The notes under the pieces: generated by a model
Seen by the model: the letters and a program-made list of their open reading frames with translations, nothing else
What the model was told of the DNA's origin: nothing
The model's database searches: none
Position numbers and translations under genes: made by a program
In this document: piece after piece, positions 9,520 to 21,253 of the stretch
How the letters are laid out: the number at the start of each line of letters is the position of its first letter
Position numbering within the stretch: position 1 is the stretch's first letter
From: Dioszegia crocea
Taxonomy: Eukaryota; Basidiomycota; Tremellomycetes; Tremellales; Bulleribasidiaceae
Length of the DNA: 64,000 nt
Direction of reading: 5' to 3'
Assembly: GCA_001600615.1 (NCBI GenBank)
Contig: BCKK01000005.1
Coordinates: 868,001 to 932,000 of the forward strand

Positions 9520-11840
9520 CTACACAGCCGCAACAATCGCCTCTGCGGTGTTGAGAGCTCCGACCATCTTGACACATTCACGTCGTCTGCTGTTAGCTTT
9601 GCCATACTTGGACTCACCTCGCAACCACATCTGGAGACTCCTTAAGCAGCTCCTCTAGCACATCCGGCTTGTACAGGTTTTCCAACAGCTCGCGCTGCAG
9701 ATTCTCCTTTGCAAAGTTGACCAGAGTGAAGGTGATGGCCTTGGGGACCATATCGATCATCTCCCTCTTGACCACTGCGAAGTACGACACAATGAGTAGT
9801 TCTAATTAGCAACGCTCAATTTGAACTCACTAATGACCTCAGTCTCCATCAACTCCCGCTCGCTCAACGTAGCCACAGGCTTGATGATTGCCGGAGGCGC
9901 CTCCATCTTTCCACCCGCCCGCTTGGGCTGCTTGTCCTTTGCAAAGAAGCTTCCAAAGAAGGATGGTTCCTCTTTCTTCAGATCGGCATCGAGGTCGCGC
10001 GCATTGTTGATGGCGGCCGAGATGGGTTTCCCAGTCTTTGGGTCCATCTTCTCAGCTGGCTTGTTGGCGGCCATTCGCTCATTGACAATCGCCATGGCCT
10101 TGTGGCCGTTGAGGAAGTCTGGGTGGGTAGTGTTGACGTAACAAGCCTGCATTGCGACCATGTCGGTGACGAGTTTGTTGGTGGGTGCCATGCAGTTTTT
10201 GAAAAAGTTGATGACAACGAGGTTGAATCGGTCTTTTAGCTCGGGGTAGCGTTTGAATGTGGTCTATGTAAGCTGGGCCAGATTTCAACTTACAGTCTTG
10301 CCTAGGAGCTGGCCGAGTATACGGATCAACTCATCGTAGACCAACGCGCAACATCTGAGACTGGGCTCTTCGAGACGCCGGATCTGTTGCTTGACAATCA
10401 CCTCGAAGGCTGTCGTGCCGACGAATAGACTAGGGGTGGAGCCGGAGGAGTTGTACAGAATAGTGCGGATATCCCCATCTTTGACTTGGTCAAAGGGGTC
10501 GATGCTCTTGACACCGTTGTTGTATAGCTCGTGGTAGACGAATGAGATTCGGGCACCGCCAGACAGTTCGTTCAGGGATAGGTCGTTTGTGTTACCGTCG
10601 ATTGCCGAGCGGAACTCTGAGCAGAACTCGGTAATGGTGGACAGGACGACCGAGCCGGGATTGGCCTCGCCCATGGCGCCACCGAGAGCCGCGAGCTCAG
10701 CAGAGTACTTCTGCAATTGCTGCGAGATCCTCGCTTTGATGTCCGGGAGGGTGCTCCTGATGTGGTGCATGAGGATCTAATCAGCGGCGTTTTGTGTCAA
10801 CTCACAATGTTGAGCTTCTTGGCCAGCCAGGGAGTACCACAGTACATTGCCTTGCTGGAGTAACTCGCGTGATTCTCAAAGAATCGCTTCTCATTCTCCA
10901 ACGCCAGGGCGATACTCTTGGATTGGTCGATGTCCCTCTGCCCTCGGTTGACGACCGGCACATACCCCAGCCTCAAAGGAATAACCCTTCCAGCGAGAAT
11001 ATCCACCACATCCGTTCCTTGATCCATCAAATCCACCTTGGTCAAAACACCAATCGTCCTCGTTCCCTCTGGGTCGACCTCTCGGGCCATCTTCAACCCA
11101 TCCGAGTTGGCCAAATCGGTATTCGCACCAGTGACGGCGAGGATGATGGCGTTGGGCTTGGAGATGAACCGCATGAGCATGTCTCGGATTTGCTTTTCGA
11201 TATCGCGGGGTTGATCACCAACGGGGACTTTGGTCAGACCGGGCAGATCCACCAGGGTAAGGGTGAGGACGTTGGGGGAAAAGATACGGAGATTGATGGG
11301 GTTGGGCGAAATGCCTACATCAGCTTAGCCTTACTTTGACCCACCTGCATTCTTCCCAGTCATCTTTTCAGTATCGCGCACAATCTCCTCTCGGATCTTG
11401 TGGAAGTCGTGGAACTTTTGTCCAGGCAGATGTAGGAATTCTCCCCATTCGTCTGGGTTGTTTTCGTTCAGCTGCATCTTGGCAGCCTTATCGGCGACTT
11501 CCTCATCTTCCGCGGGTTTGGATGTCGCGGGTCGGTTGATCAATTGCAGCACCTACTGTCAGCTAAGCAGTAAAGGCACTCACTAATGGCCGTCGCGTGA
11601 CAATACCCGTTCCTCGGGGCAGAAAGTCTCGGCCAACAATGTTCTCGAGCACGGAGGATTTACCGGAACTCTGCGAACCGATAACGGTGATCTGGGGCAA
11701 GTCCTGGGGTCAGCCTGGTCGAGTGAACACTTACGATGTTGTTGGATACACCGATAGATGCAAAGACATCTTGGAGCTGGGGTCAGCTTGGACAACAAAG
11801 GGCTCACCTTGTTGACGAGCGAGATGAGTGATAAATCCAT
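9520..11840 (-). CDS. VPS1: Dynamin-related GTPase VPS1
   Basis: Membrane-remodelling GTPase needed for vacuolar/endosomal sorting and peroxisome division. Nine coding parts on the minus strand: 11808-11840, 11735-11776, 11584-11703, 11345-11552, 10806-11314, 10294-10776, 9831-10263, 9618-9801 and 9520-9589 (693 aa, frame closes). It starts [15 protein letters not shown], as VPS1 does. GTPase motifs: GSQSSGKSS (G1), [11 protein letters not shown] (G2), LVDLPG (G3) and LTKVD (G4). The dynamin middle domain follows, then a charged insert ([15 protein letters not shown]), and the GTPase effector domain ending [19 protein letters not shown]1 rather than DNM1 is favoured by the start and the effector domain. 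Introns are 28-31 nt. Confidence 0.95.
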
Positions 11841-12090
11841 CTGCGAATTAGTACGGGTAGTATAATTAGGGGGGCTCGCTCACATTGTGTATAGTGCTCT
11901 AGCGCGAGAGTATATGTAGAAGCTCAAACAGTGGATAAGGCGGTGAGGTATGGACGCGTGGCAGGTCAAGGAGGAATTTGCCTAAACGGGAGATTACCTT
12001 AACCGGCATTGACTGATGTGTCACTAAGTCTATACAACCCATCTATCACCATCTACAGCTCATCTACATTGACATCTACCCCTTAGCAGC

Positions 12091-13318
12091 ATGCCGGACA
12101 TCTCATACGAAGCACTCGCAGGCGCGGCACTGGTCATTGTCCTCGCGGTGGGATATCAGTACCTGCCCAAAGCCGACGACGCAGGGGGTCCGGGCGGGAG
12201 CTCAGGCAAGAGCAAGAAGAAGAACAAGAAGAAGGCGAAGGGAGGAAAGAGCGAGTCAGCAGAGGAGGGGAGTGATAGATCGGCAACAGAGGTGGTGAAG
12301 AAGGGTGTGCAGGAGGTGAAGAAGGCCGCAAGTGGCAAGAAGGACAAGGCCAAGCCGGCGTCGACTCCTGCGGCTCCACCACCAATCACTCCAGACACCT
12401 CGGCCCCGTCTTTTGCAGAAGTTGCAGCGGAGGAGCCTGAGGAGAAGGAGGAGAAATCCAAGCCAAAGACGCTGGCGCAGAAGATTGCCCCAAAGAATAG
12501 GAAATCCAAGGTTGACGAGTGAGTCTTTTGATCAATGCCTGTGATCAAAGCGGGAGGGCGAGGGAGGAAATGCGGCTGTGGCTCTGTCTAAGCGTGGCTG
12601 CGAGTGGCTACCATCAGCAATGAGGCGGTACAGGTGAAACGAGGAGTATAACTTTCCAGGAGGTCAGGATGGGACGAGGGTGAGAAGGGGAAACGTTGCG
12701 ACGGGTTGATGGGCGCTGGAGTGCCATATTCTTCGACACCGCACATCGCTGACCATCAGTATGCTCGCTCCCGAAGATCGACCCGCCGAGCACGCTCGAG
12801 TCATGAAGGTGGTGCAGAATGGCAGCTCTTCCGCAGCACCGGCTGAGCCCGAGCCAAAGCAGTCCGAGAAAATCGCCAAATACGAGGATGACTACCAAGA
12901 AGGTGACGACACCTCTGGCACGGGCACCATCGAGGACGATGGGTGGGATGTCGTACCCAGCAAGAAGAAGAGTGAGCAGCACAAAGTCCAAGCTAATCCA
13001 TAGAGACATTTAGCATCTCCAACTCTGCCTCTCCCGCAGCGACGTCTGCACCTCTCCCCGTTGACACCAAGATCCAACGCAAGAATGCCAAAAAGTCAGA
13101 GGATAAGAAGGCTATCAAAGATGCCGAAGAAGCGGACAGGCTCAAGCGGTTAGCGCAGCACAAGAAGGGGTTGGAGAAGTGAGTTCGCACCCAGCTGGGC
13201 TAATGGCAGGGAACGCATCACGGAGATCTACAAGAATGGCAAGAAGGGAGCGTCAGGGAAGACCAACGGAGGAGCATTTGCATCGCTAGACACGAATGGC
13301 AAGCTTGTATGGGAGTAG
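12091..13318 (+). CDS. Unrecognised single-pass membrane protein
   Basis: Predicted 307-aa protein from four exons: 12091-12518, 12760-12971, 13004-13178 and 13210-13318 (frame closes). A hydrophobic segment (AGAALVIVLAVGYQYL) occupies about residues 10-25 and is followed by a long Lys/Glu/Ala-rich, probably cytosolic tail. DGWDVVPSKKKK lies about two-thirds along, then a coiled-coil-like charged stretch (KSEDKKAIKDAEEADRLKR); the end is FASLDTNGKLVWE. This architecture recalls basic-tailed ER or mitochondrial outer-membrane proteins, but no family was recognised. Intron 1 (12519-12759, 241 nt) is far longer than its neighbours; the other two are 31-32 nt. Confidence 0.72.
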
Positions 13319-13437
13319 ATAGCATATGAATAGTTGTTGATGTGCCACACACGGCGATCGGCGCGTCCACATTTTCATCTCCACCCATATTTGAGCGTTA
13401 CCCATCCATCTACAAACATCATATATTCAGCCTGGTC

Positions 13438-16400
13438 ATGTCGTCTGAGGCAGAGAAGAATCGGATAAGGGTAGGTATCTTATACTGCACGGCTGACGAT
13501 AGGCTCAGACTCTCAATGACCTGAAGCAAAAACGTTCAGGCTTCCCTGCCCTCCCGTTCAGGAGTGCCGACTCTTCCCCCGACAGCAATGTCCTCGTCCC
13601 CTCATCATCCCCTCCCAAACAAATGTCCGTCCCGTCAACGAGCAAATTTTTTAATGGAAGCATGGTAGCCCCAACTCGACCAGCCGGCCTCCCCTCGAGC
13701 AACATCGTCCACAGCGGAGGATTCTCTACGGGCTCGCCGGCGGGTATAATGTCTGCTCTCCATCGCAAGGATAGTCCTATAGTCATACCAGACTCACCGG
13801 AAACTCCCCAATTATCCCGCTTAAAATCTAAATATACCGCCGACTCGCCCGTGGTAGGCTCGCTCAAACGCGTACCGAGCCTCATTGCAGCGGCGAAGCA
13901 GTCTGTATCTACAAAAGATGCTCGGCTAGCAGGACTGTCACAACGGTACCCGACTGTACCAGTAGAGAAGATCAAGGGGTTTATGTCGCGGTGTGCAGCG
14001 GGCGAGGATGGGAGGCTTAATGCGATGCTCAAGGACGAAGCAGGGCGGATAAAGAACGCTCCAGTTGCTGCCCCCGCTAGAAGTTCATCTTCAAGTTCGG
14101 TACCTATTCATTCTTCACAACTCGTATCGGACGAGCCCACTCCTCGACCCAAAAAGAAGGAATCTGCCATCTACAATAATCGTAAAGCCGTCTCGCGCCG
14201 CCGGGACCCGGACGAGGATTCAGGCGATGATTCCCAGAATGACAGCGAAGGGGACTGGTCTAGCGATGGCGGAAGAAAGAAGAGGAGGAGAAGAAATGAC
14301 GACGAGGTGGATGCTGAAGGGGCAGCGCTGAAGGCGTTCAACGAGGAGGGGGCGGATGTTTTGACTGGAACGATTGGTGAGTTGCCATAAGGTCTAGCTG
14401 ACAATAGCCTGCTCGATAGAACAAGCAGCCACCATCATCAAACACCGTCCCTACTCCAGCGCCGACGACCTCCGTCATAAGTTGACCAAAGCTCGGGGCG
14501 TATCGATCAAGCTGTTCGAGCAGTATACCGAAATCATGGAGGGCTTCGTCCAGATTGACGGATGCCTAAATCGGTGCGAGGCCATCGCCAAGGATATATC
14601 TGGGACATTGTCAGTGTGGAGGTCGGCGGGTGGAGGCCAGGACGGTAGTGTAATCGGGACCCCCCAGGCGGACGGCTTGAATGACGTCAAGGTGGACGTC
14701 AACAAGGTGTCGGAGTTGCTGAGGAAAGAGACGGATTCGAGAAAGAAGAAGATACTGTCAAAGTATATCAAGGAGCAGCCGGCGACGCTGAGCGAGGGAA
14801 CGGTGTTGAAGGATTATCAACTCCTGGGTGTGAACTGGTTGAACCTGTTGTTTACAAAGAAGATTGGGTGTATCCTAGCGGACGAAATGGGTGAGTGGCA
14901 CGCTGGTCTGGCTGACTGTAGGCCTCGGCAAGACTATCCAAGTTATAGCGTTCCTCGCACACCTCGCGGAACAAGGCAACAAAGGGCCACATATGATCTT
15001 TGTCCCGTAAGTCTACCATCGGCCCTGCTGATGTAGTGCCTCAACGCTCGAGAACTGGATTAGAGAGTTTGAAAAGTTCGCCCCTGATATCGACGTACAA
15101 ACATACTACGGCACCCAAGCCGAGCGCGCCGAGCTTCGACAGGAGCTTAAGCGGAAGGCAAGGGACAAAACTCTTGAGGTCGTACTGGCCAGCTACACCC
15201 AGATGTCCTCGCATGACGATTTGAACTTTTTCCGAAAGAAGATTGATTTCGAGGTGAGCCCAGCTATAGCAGAGCTGACTTAGACCTGTGTTTACGACGA
15301 GGGACATCGGTTGAAAAACTGCCTCACCAAAGCCTATATCGACCTCACATCCATAAAGCCTAGATGGCGTCTTCTCCTCACTGGAACGCCGCTCCAGAAC
15401 AACTTGCAAGAACTGGTCGTAAGTCCCCTGTCGTACCCGCTAACCCTAGTCAATCCTTATGTTCATACACAAAGACACCTTCACCGATGCGGAACCTTAC
15501 CTCCGCGCCATCTTCAAATCCGGATCCCAAATCAACCTCCTATCCCAACAACGCGTATCTCGCGCTCGTACCATGTTAACGCCGTTCGTCCTCCGTCGAA
15601 GAAAAGCCATCGTCCTCGACCTCCCCCCCAAAATCGAAACCATCCGAGAGTGCGCAATGACCACTGCCCAGTCTAAGCTCTACCGCGAGACCCTCCAGCG
15701 GTCAAAGAAGGTCTTTGCAGAGCTGGACGTCGACGCATTGGCGGCTATAGATGACGACTCGGAAGTCAAAAAGAAGCCAACGCCAAAAGGCAAGGCCAAG
15801 TCCGTCAGCTCCAGTAGCAACATCTTGATGGATTTGCGCAAGGCTGCTTCACACCCTCTACTCTTCCGCAAAAAGTACACCGACGCGACGGTGCGGAAAC
15901 TTGCCAAGGAGTGTCTCAACACCCCAAAGTGGTGCGATGCCAACCTGGAATATGTCATTGAGGATCTACAAGTGAGTCAAATGTTGAACTCTGCTGATAG
16001 GTCATGAGCGACGCCGAGATATCACACTTCTGTACCGAATCCGAATACGACAGTATACAGCAGTTTGCGCTGGATTCAGAGGCGTACCTCGAGGGCGGCA
16101 AGGTTGCGGCGCTACAAGCCATCATTGAGAAGTGCCAAAAGGAAGGCAAGCGGATGCTGCTCTTTTCGCAATTCGTCATGATTCTCGATATCCTCCAGGT
16201 CGCCCTGGACCACCTCGACGTGCGGTATACACGATTGGACGGGTCGACCAAGACGGACGAGCGGCAAGCCCTGGTCGATGAATTCACGGATGACTCCGAC
16301 ATCACCGTTTTCCTCCTATCTACCAAAGCGGGAGGTGTCGGTATCAACTTGACCGCCGCGAGCGTTGTCGTCATCTACGACCTGGATTTCAATCCCCACA

Positions 16401-16784
16401 ATGACCGTCAAGCTGCGGATAGGGCATACAGAATAGTGAGTAGCCAACCGACCTCGCTGATCCCAGGGACAAGAACGGGCAGTGGAGGTGATCAAACTCA
16501 TCACGAAAGACTCCATCGATGAGGACATGCTCAATATCGGCATGACCAAGCTGCAGCTTGACGATGCAGTCGGCGGCGACGAGGCGGCAGCTGGGGATGG
16601 CAAGGAGGACACAGCGGCGAAAGAGGTCAGGAAGAGTCTGTTGACTACTCTGCGGAACAAGTTTGAGGCGGGCGATGTCATGGAGGAGATCAAGGAAGAT
16701 CCGGAGCCAGAAATGCAGGTCAAGACGGAGGGCAAGAAGGAGGTGAAGAAGGCGAGAGGTAGTATTGTCGTCAAGGATGAGTAG
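13438..16784 (+). CDS. FUN30: SNF2-family chromatin remodeller FUN30/SMARCAD1
   Basis: ATP-dependent nucleosome remodeller acting in heterochromatin maintenance and DNA-end resection. Nine exons: 13438-13470, 13503-14376, 14408-14890, 14922-15006, 15037-15253, 15284-15418, 15450-15971, 16001-16435 and 16467-16784 (1033 aa, frame closes). The N-terminal region is Ser/Pro-rich with a CUE-like segment ([16 protein letters not shown]). Helicase motifs: [13 protein letters not shown] (Q-like), DEMGLGKT (I, split by an intron), YDEGH (II, the DEGH form typical of this subfamily), [10 protein letters not shown] (III), [13 protein letters not shown] (IV), [11 protein letters not shown] (V) and DRAYRIGQER (VI). 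The C-terminus is acidic. Introns are 29-32 nt. The first coding exon is only 33 nt. Confidence 0.94.
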
Positions 16785-16897
16785 AAGCATACCCATATCT
16801 GTACTTGTAGTCAATATCGAAGGTAAATGTAGGACGTGCTGTCTAGGCATCATCGAAAGTAACTGTAAGACGCGCTGTCATTCATATATCCAATTAT

Positions 16898-17877
16898 CTA
16901 CGTTCCAAACATGGATAATGCCCGCATTTGTCTGTCTACAGCCGAGCGGAACTGGAGTTAGTCAGGTTCTTGAAGACAACTCACAGCATCGTTGTCGATC
17001 CCTATTTCCCGATTGTCCATATCTAGCAGAGGGTTCTTCACCACAAACTCAATGAAGGGACCAGTATATAGTTGGCGTAGAACAAAGCGGAGGGAGTCGG
17101 TAGAGGGGTCGGAGAGGAGGACGAAGCGGTAGTTTGTAGGTGTTTCGAACAGGTGAAATTTGTAGGTGGGGGTGCGGTAGGATGTGAAAAGGTCGTCCCT
17201 ATCTGATCAGCCACGAGCCCTTCCGCGCGGACGCGAAGGTAAGTGTATGTGGATGACTCGGCGGGTGTTCTATAATCCTCGCTTGATGCTTCCACAACCT
17301 TCCAGCCACCCGTGCGCATGAGTGACATCCTTCAGTCACATCAGCAAGTCAGGTAGTCCATGGACCGCCTTATACATGAGACCACACGGCCATCCAGTCT
17401 ATGCCTCCTCGGCCGTCCCAGGATCAAGAACCGGAAGAGCAACCGTAACAGAAAAACAACAGTATAGACTCCATGATTGCACCCCAAGCGCAGACTCACT
17501 TTCCAGACAGCTTCTTGGCCATATTCCGCAAACTCAGCACCACCCCATAAACCAACTTCGCCTCCTCATCGAATGGCAATCCTCCACCTTTCCCGCCTCT
17601 ACCCACTGCCCTACTCTCATTTCCTGGTGCCTCTCCCGATTGCACTGACGCGCGTTGATTCGAAAAGATGCTCTCACGCACAGCGCCTGTGGGGTCGGTT
17701 GGGGGAGGTAAGCGGTGTATGCCTGATTTTAAATTCGAAGGTGGAGGAGGGCGGACTGGTGATGTGCGGTGCCAGTCTTGATAGTAGACACATTCGCAAT
17801 GTCTGTGCTTGTCAGCGCCACTCCACACAGAGTAGGCAGGCTGCTCACCTATCGTAGATGTAAAGCGAGTAGATCAT
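16898..17877 (-). CDS. BET5: TRAPP subunit BET5/TRAPPC1
   Basis: Longin-fold subunit of the TRAPP tethering complex in ER-Golgi transport. Coding parts on the minus strand are 17849-17877, 17500-17802, 16985-17198 and 16898-16951 (199 aa, frame closes). It begins MIYSLYIYDRHCECVYYQDWHR, the TRAPPC1 start. A 55-residue low-complexity insert follows, then EEAKLVYGVVLSLRNMAKKL, spliced to KDDLFTSYRTPTYKFHLFETP and FIEFVVKNPL, all at family positions. Intron 17199-17499 is 301 nt, about ten times the local norm; the splice was fixed by family alignment, because KKLSGK must join DDLFTSYRT. Intron 17803-17848 is 46 nt and 16952-16984 is 33 nt. Confidence 0.85.
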
Positions 17878-18291
17878 CGTGAGGTGGGCTGCTTCGGTCG
17901 CGTCCAGCGGAAAGTGGTCGGTTATTTGCGATGTTTCTCGTACAGAACAGTCCCAACTATCTGATTCGCTATGGGAGCTGCTTCTCTAAGTCCTTGGGAA
18001 TGTAATATATCAATCCTGAAAGGCTGAAGGTGATAGAGCATATAGATCGTAGAGGCAGCAGTCCCCTATAGCTATATCGCGGACATCGCCGGTCCCTATT
18101 GCGAAACGTTCCCGGAACTAGGTCGGTAACGTAACCTGAAACGAAAACTCCCCGCGGCGCGCCACTCCGCATTCCTCATATCCAGAAGTGCCACATCAAA
18201 ACAAAACCGGCCATATCTCGTCTCCTGCTGATCGGATCGTCCCCAAATCACGTTAGGATGTTCATAAACGTATGGCTACGTGCCAGACATC
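17878..18291. other. Intergenic upstream of tRNA-His
   Basis: 414 bp between the BET5 start and the tRNA-His gene. It presumably contains the BET5 promoter. No open frame with family resemblance was found. Confidence 0.5.
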
Positions 18292-18385
18292 GTCTCTATC
18301 GTATAACGGTCAGTATGCGACCTTGTGGTGACGTAATACGTACAAGTGCGCGGTTGAGATGGGTGTTCGATTCACCCTGGGGACA
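18292..18385 (+). tRNA. tRNA-His (GUG) with 22-nt intron
   Basis: All arms fold. Acceptor 18292-18298 pairs with 18378-18384 (two G-T wobbles). The D stem is 18301-18304/18313-18316, with GG in the loop. The anticodon stem CGACC (18318-18322) pairs with GGTTG (18352-18356). The anticodon loop TTGTGG-C places GTG at positions 34-36. The T stem GGGTG/CACCC flanks TTCGATT (18366-18372). The intron, 18329-18350, sits at the canonical site after position 37. Discriminator is A18385. A run of five T (18391-18395) just downstream is a Pol III terminator. The loop with C38 matches yeast tRNA-His. Position 9 is C instead of a purine, a mild oddity. Confidence 0.83.
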
Positions 18386-18888
18386 ATACCTTTTTGAGGG
18401 CAGGTGCCAGACTGACCTAGATAGGCTAGAAAGACAGCTGCCTTCCCGACGATCCTGATACTCCTGAAATTTTTGTATGTTAGATATAGTAGCCAGTTCC
18501 AAACGCCAAATGCAAACGGCAGTGACGATGGAGGAGATCGAAGCGCTGTCTCCCTGGCCGCCATCTTTTTCTCACGGGCTGTGCACCGCAAATGGACGGT
18601 GGTCTGACCGGGTGTCACTGGGGGTCCTCTGGTCCCAATACAGACTTTTCAGGACTCGTGCTTCTGAACCGACCTGAGCATTTCTGTCCAGCTTATCGCA
18701 GAGTCTGCTTAGAGCACAGACAGCTTGCTATCGAGCGCCCCTGGCAGCAATGGCCTTCGGCATCGACTGCCGGCATTCGGCAAGCCTTCCCGATTACGGT
18801 AGCTCGATAGCGATTAGCCGAATTGACCGATAAACGCACCACATATTGATTCATCGCTCCTTCCTCAACCCCCTCCTCATCAAGGATC
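18386..18888. other. Intergenic between tRNA-His and SDR
   Basis: About 500 bp holding the tRNA terminator and the SDR promoter. Beyond these no gene or repeat was seen. Confidence 0.5.
18391..18395 (+). terminator. Pol III T-run after tRNA-His
   Basis: Five consecutive T residues six bases past the tRNA discriminator base, the usual RNA polymerase III stop signal. Confidence 0.7.
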
Positions 18889-19791
18889 ATGACCTATCCC
18901 GGAGTAGCTGTCATCACCGGGGCAGGAGGCACAGGTGAGTGTATTCAAGATGGAGCTGAGACAGGTATCGGCAGCGCCGTAGCTCACGCTTTCGTTCGCG
19001 CGGCCTGCAACAAGCTAGTCATCACCGACATCAACCCTCAATCTCTTGCCCTCACCGAAGCTTCTTTGAAGTCATCTACTGCCTTACCCCTCGACATCCT
19101 CGCGGTCGCCGGTGACATCTCCTCCTCCACCTTCATCACCGAGCTCTTTGAGCGTATCAAGGCGTACTTTGGCCGGATAGACTATGCGGTCAACTCTGCC
19201 GGTATCATCGGCGATAACCTTCCTACCCACCTCAGCACAGTCGAGGCATTCGACAAAGTAAATGGAGTGAATTACCGGGGACTATGGATGTGCGTCAGGG
19301 AGGAGATCAGGATGATGAAGGAGCAGGAGATCAGCCAGGATGGCGGACCAAGGGGGCAGAGGGGAAGCATCGTCAATATTGCCAGTCAGCTGGGGATAGT
19401 CGGCCGGCCCAATGCTTGTGAGTCTATATACCATAGGGCTATCTGACCTATAGCAAGCTATTGTGCCGGGAAAGCAGCTGTGATAAGCTTGACTCGATGT
19501 GACGCCGTCGACGTCTCGCCTTTCCGAATCCGAGTCAACGCTGTCTGCCCTGGTATCATTGACACACCCATGGTGAAGCCTGGGAAGGACGCCATGTCGA
19601 ATCCCGCCCCTTCATCCAGTGATCCCAAAGCCCGGGTGATGGATCTTTCCAGCTTCATCGCCATTGCGCCCATGAATAGGATGGGTCAGCCGGAAGAGAT
19701 CGCCGACGCGGTGCTCTTTTTGAGTGGGGAGGGGGCGTCTTTTGTTCAAGGGGCTGCTTTGGTGGTTGATGGGGGGTATACGATCAATTAG
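18889..19791 (+). CDS. Short-chain dehydrogenase/reductase (classical SDR)
   Basis: NAD(P)-dependent oxidoreductase of the classical SDR family, 278 aa from exons 18889-18934, 18965-19417 and 19454-19791. Seen: the cofactor motif TGAGGTGIG (completed only after removing the first intron), the Asp-containing ITDIN after beta2 (suggesting NAD rather than NADP), VNSAGI (the NNAG-type motif), catalytic Ser in NIASQ, and YCAGK as the Tyr-x-x-x-Lys pair. The end ALVVDGGYTIN is typical of the 3-oxoacyl-reductase-like group. The first intron is 30 nt and stop-free. Substrate is not predictable; toxin or secondary-metabolite neighbours are absent. Confidence 0.88.
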
Positions 19792-20196
19792 AATAGGTAG
19801 ATACTCCTCGCGAGACATTCAGTAGCTTACTAGATGCGATGTGTTAGCTGAAAGCAGAGCCAGCTGCAGTCGAAGAGCACGCACAATAACTGATTGGACG
19901 AGCGGGGCATGCCTCCCCTTTTTCCATCCTTACTCTATTCATTTAAGGGTAAGATGTCGACACACCGATCTGCTTATCGCAAGACCTACAGCGTCAGAGA
20001 GCTGCGTCAGCTGATCATCAGCCCCCCGACGATTAGAGGGAGAGCATGAGTCGCGAAGTATGGCAGGTCGGACTTCTGACAAGACAACAGCAGGAAGACA
20101 GACCTAGTCCAATGTGGGGCTTGTCTTCAATACCTAGATACATGACCGAAGCTCATGCCCTCCACGCGGTCACTCTACCTGATCACAACCTCCTTT
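19792..20196. other. Intergenic, SDR to duplicated block
   Basis: 405 bp between the SDR stop and the end of the decayed copy-A gene. Nothing recognisable. Confidence 0.45.
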
Positions 20197-21034
20197 TCAA
20201 ATCGCCGACCCATCCTCCAAGCCCCCAATCTTCAGCAGATACTGCCCCACCTCATCCTCAGCACCGCCCCGCAGCCTCATCGGGTTCTCAAGAGCGGCGT
20301 AGTGTGTAGATGACGATGGGGATTCGCTGAGGTTGAGCTTAAGCCATTGACGGCCGAAGGATAAATCCCAGCGTTCGGGAGACCGGCCATCGATAGAGTA
20401 GCCTGATATGTCAGCCTAGACTAGTCCGTAAACTCACCGTGTGCAAACACCTTCCTCTCGTGCATGCCCAGCAACTCATCGGATCTCGGTACTACGACCT
20501 TCAAAGAGTCAATTTTGACTACTCACATCAGCCACGCGTTCAAGTGAGGTAAATCGAAGGGACTTACTAGTATCCGACGAATTCGAGATGCCCACGTCTG
20601 GCTTCAGACGCCTCAAAGACTGGAATGGGACGTCCGAAGCTCAGCCTCTTTCCAGGCACTTCATCCGTTCCATAGTCCTCCATCAAGAATTCCGCCCGAT
20701 TATGCACCCAAAGCTCGCTCTTGCTTTTCCAATCGGGGTGGGGGTTGGAGAAGATGGCAATGTAGCTGATTACGTCTTTGTACGGATGGGTCGAAGTGTA
20801 GCTGATGGATTTGGCAAGAGTACGCTCGAGATACCGCGGTGTGTCCGAGGGGAGAGGATAAGAAAAGTAGGTGATTGATGCCGCGAGTGGATGGGTGAAG
20901 TGGTGGCTGATGGTGTCGGGATCTTAGACCTCGGCATTGTTGTCGCGCCCGCTGACAGGTCGCCTGTAATCAGGTGGAAGATGGGATGCTGGTGGAGCGG
21001 TCTGGCCAGCTCTTCTTGATGGGGGCACGTACAT
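20197..21034 (-). pseudogene. Copy A of MYVPPS family gene, probably inactive
   Basis: Degenerate paralogue of the intact gene at 22980-23862. It shares the start MYVPPS, ISHHFTHPL, NPHPDWKSKSELWVHNRAEFLMEDYG and the end pattern ALENPMRLRGG, in the same exon order. Two defects are visible. An in-frame TAA interrupts codon 36 or so (just before the segment aligned to YAISHHFTH), with an open frame continuing beyond it. At the first splice (donor near 20572, acceptor near 20522) the next exon is shifted by one base relative to copy B, so the natural splice meets an early stop. The upstream neighbour on the other strand is also frame-broken. An unrecognised extra intron cannot be fully excluded. 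Confidence 0.66.
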
Positions 21035-21253
21035 GGTGGGCTGATGATGATGTGATGAGGGACTATAGCCACTTCAGAAAGGCGAAATGGAGGTGGCAGA
21101 TGTGAGCTGACGTAAGTGTCACAGCTGTGCACGTGACATCGGCAAAAACTTTATGCAGCGGCTCATGGCGCGCGCGTCGACGCGTCGACACCAACGCGTC
21201 CATCATTAAGCATCCATCAACACTCCAGCCTATACCTCACACCATCAAGCAAG

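Noticed and set aside
17206..17328. Open stretch in the BET5 intron as a constitutive exon
   Set aside because: Including it leaves a 16-nt downstream intron or a wrong frame before DDLFTSYRT; kept only as a possible alternative exon.
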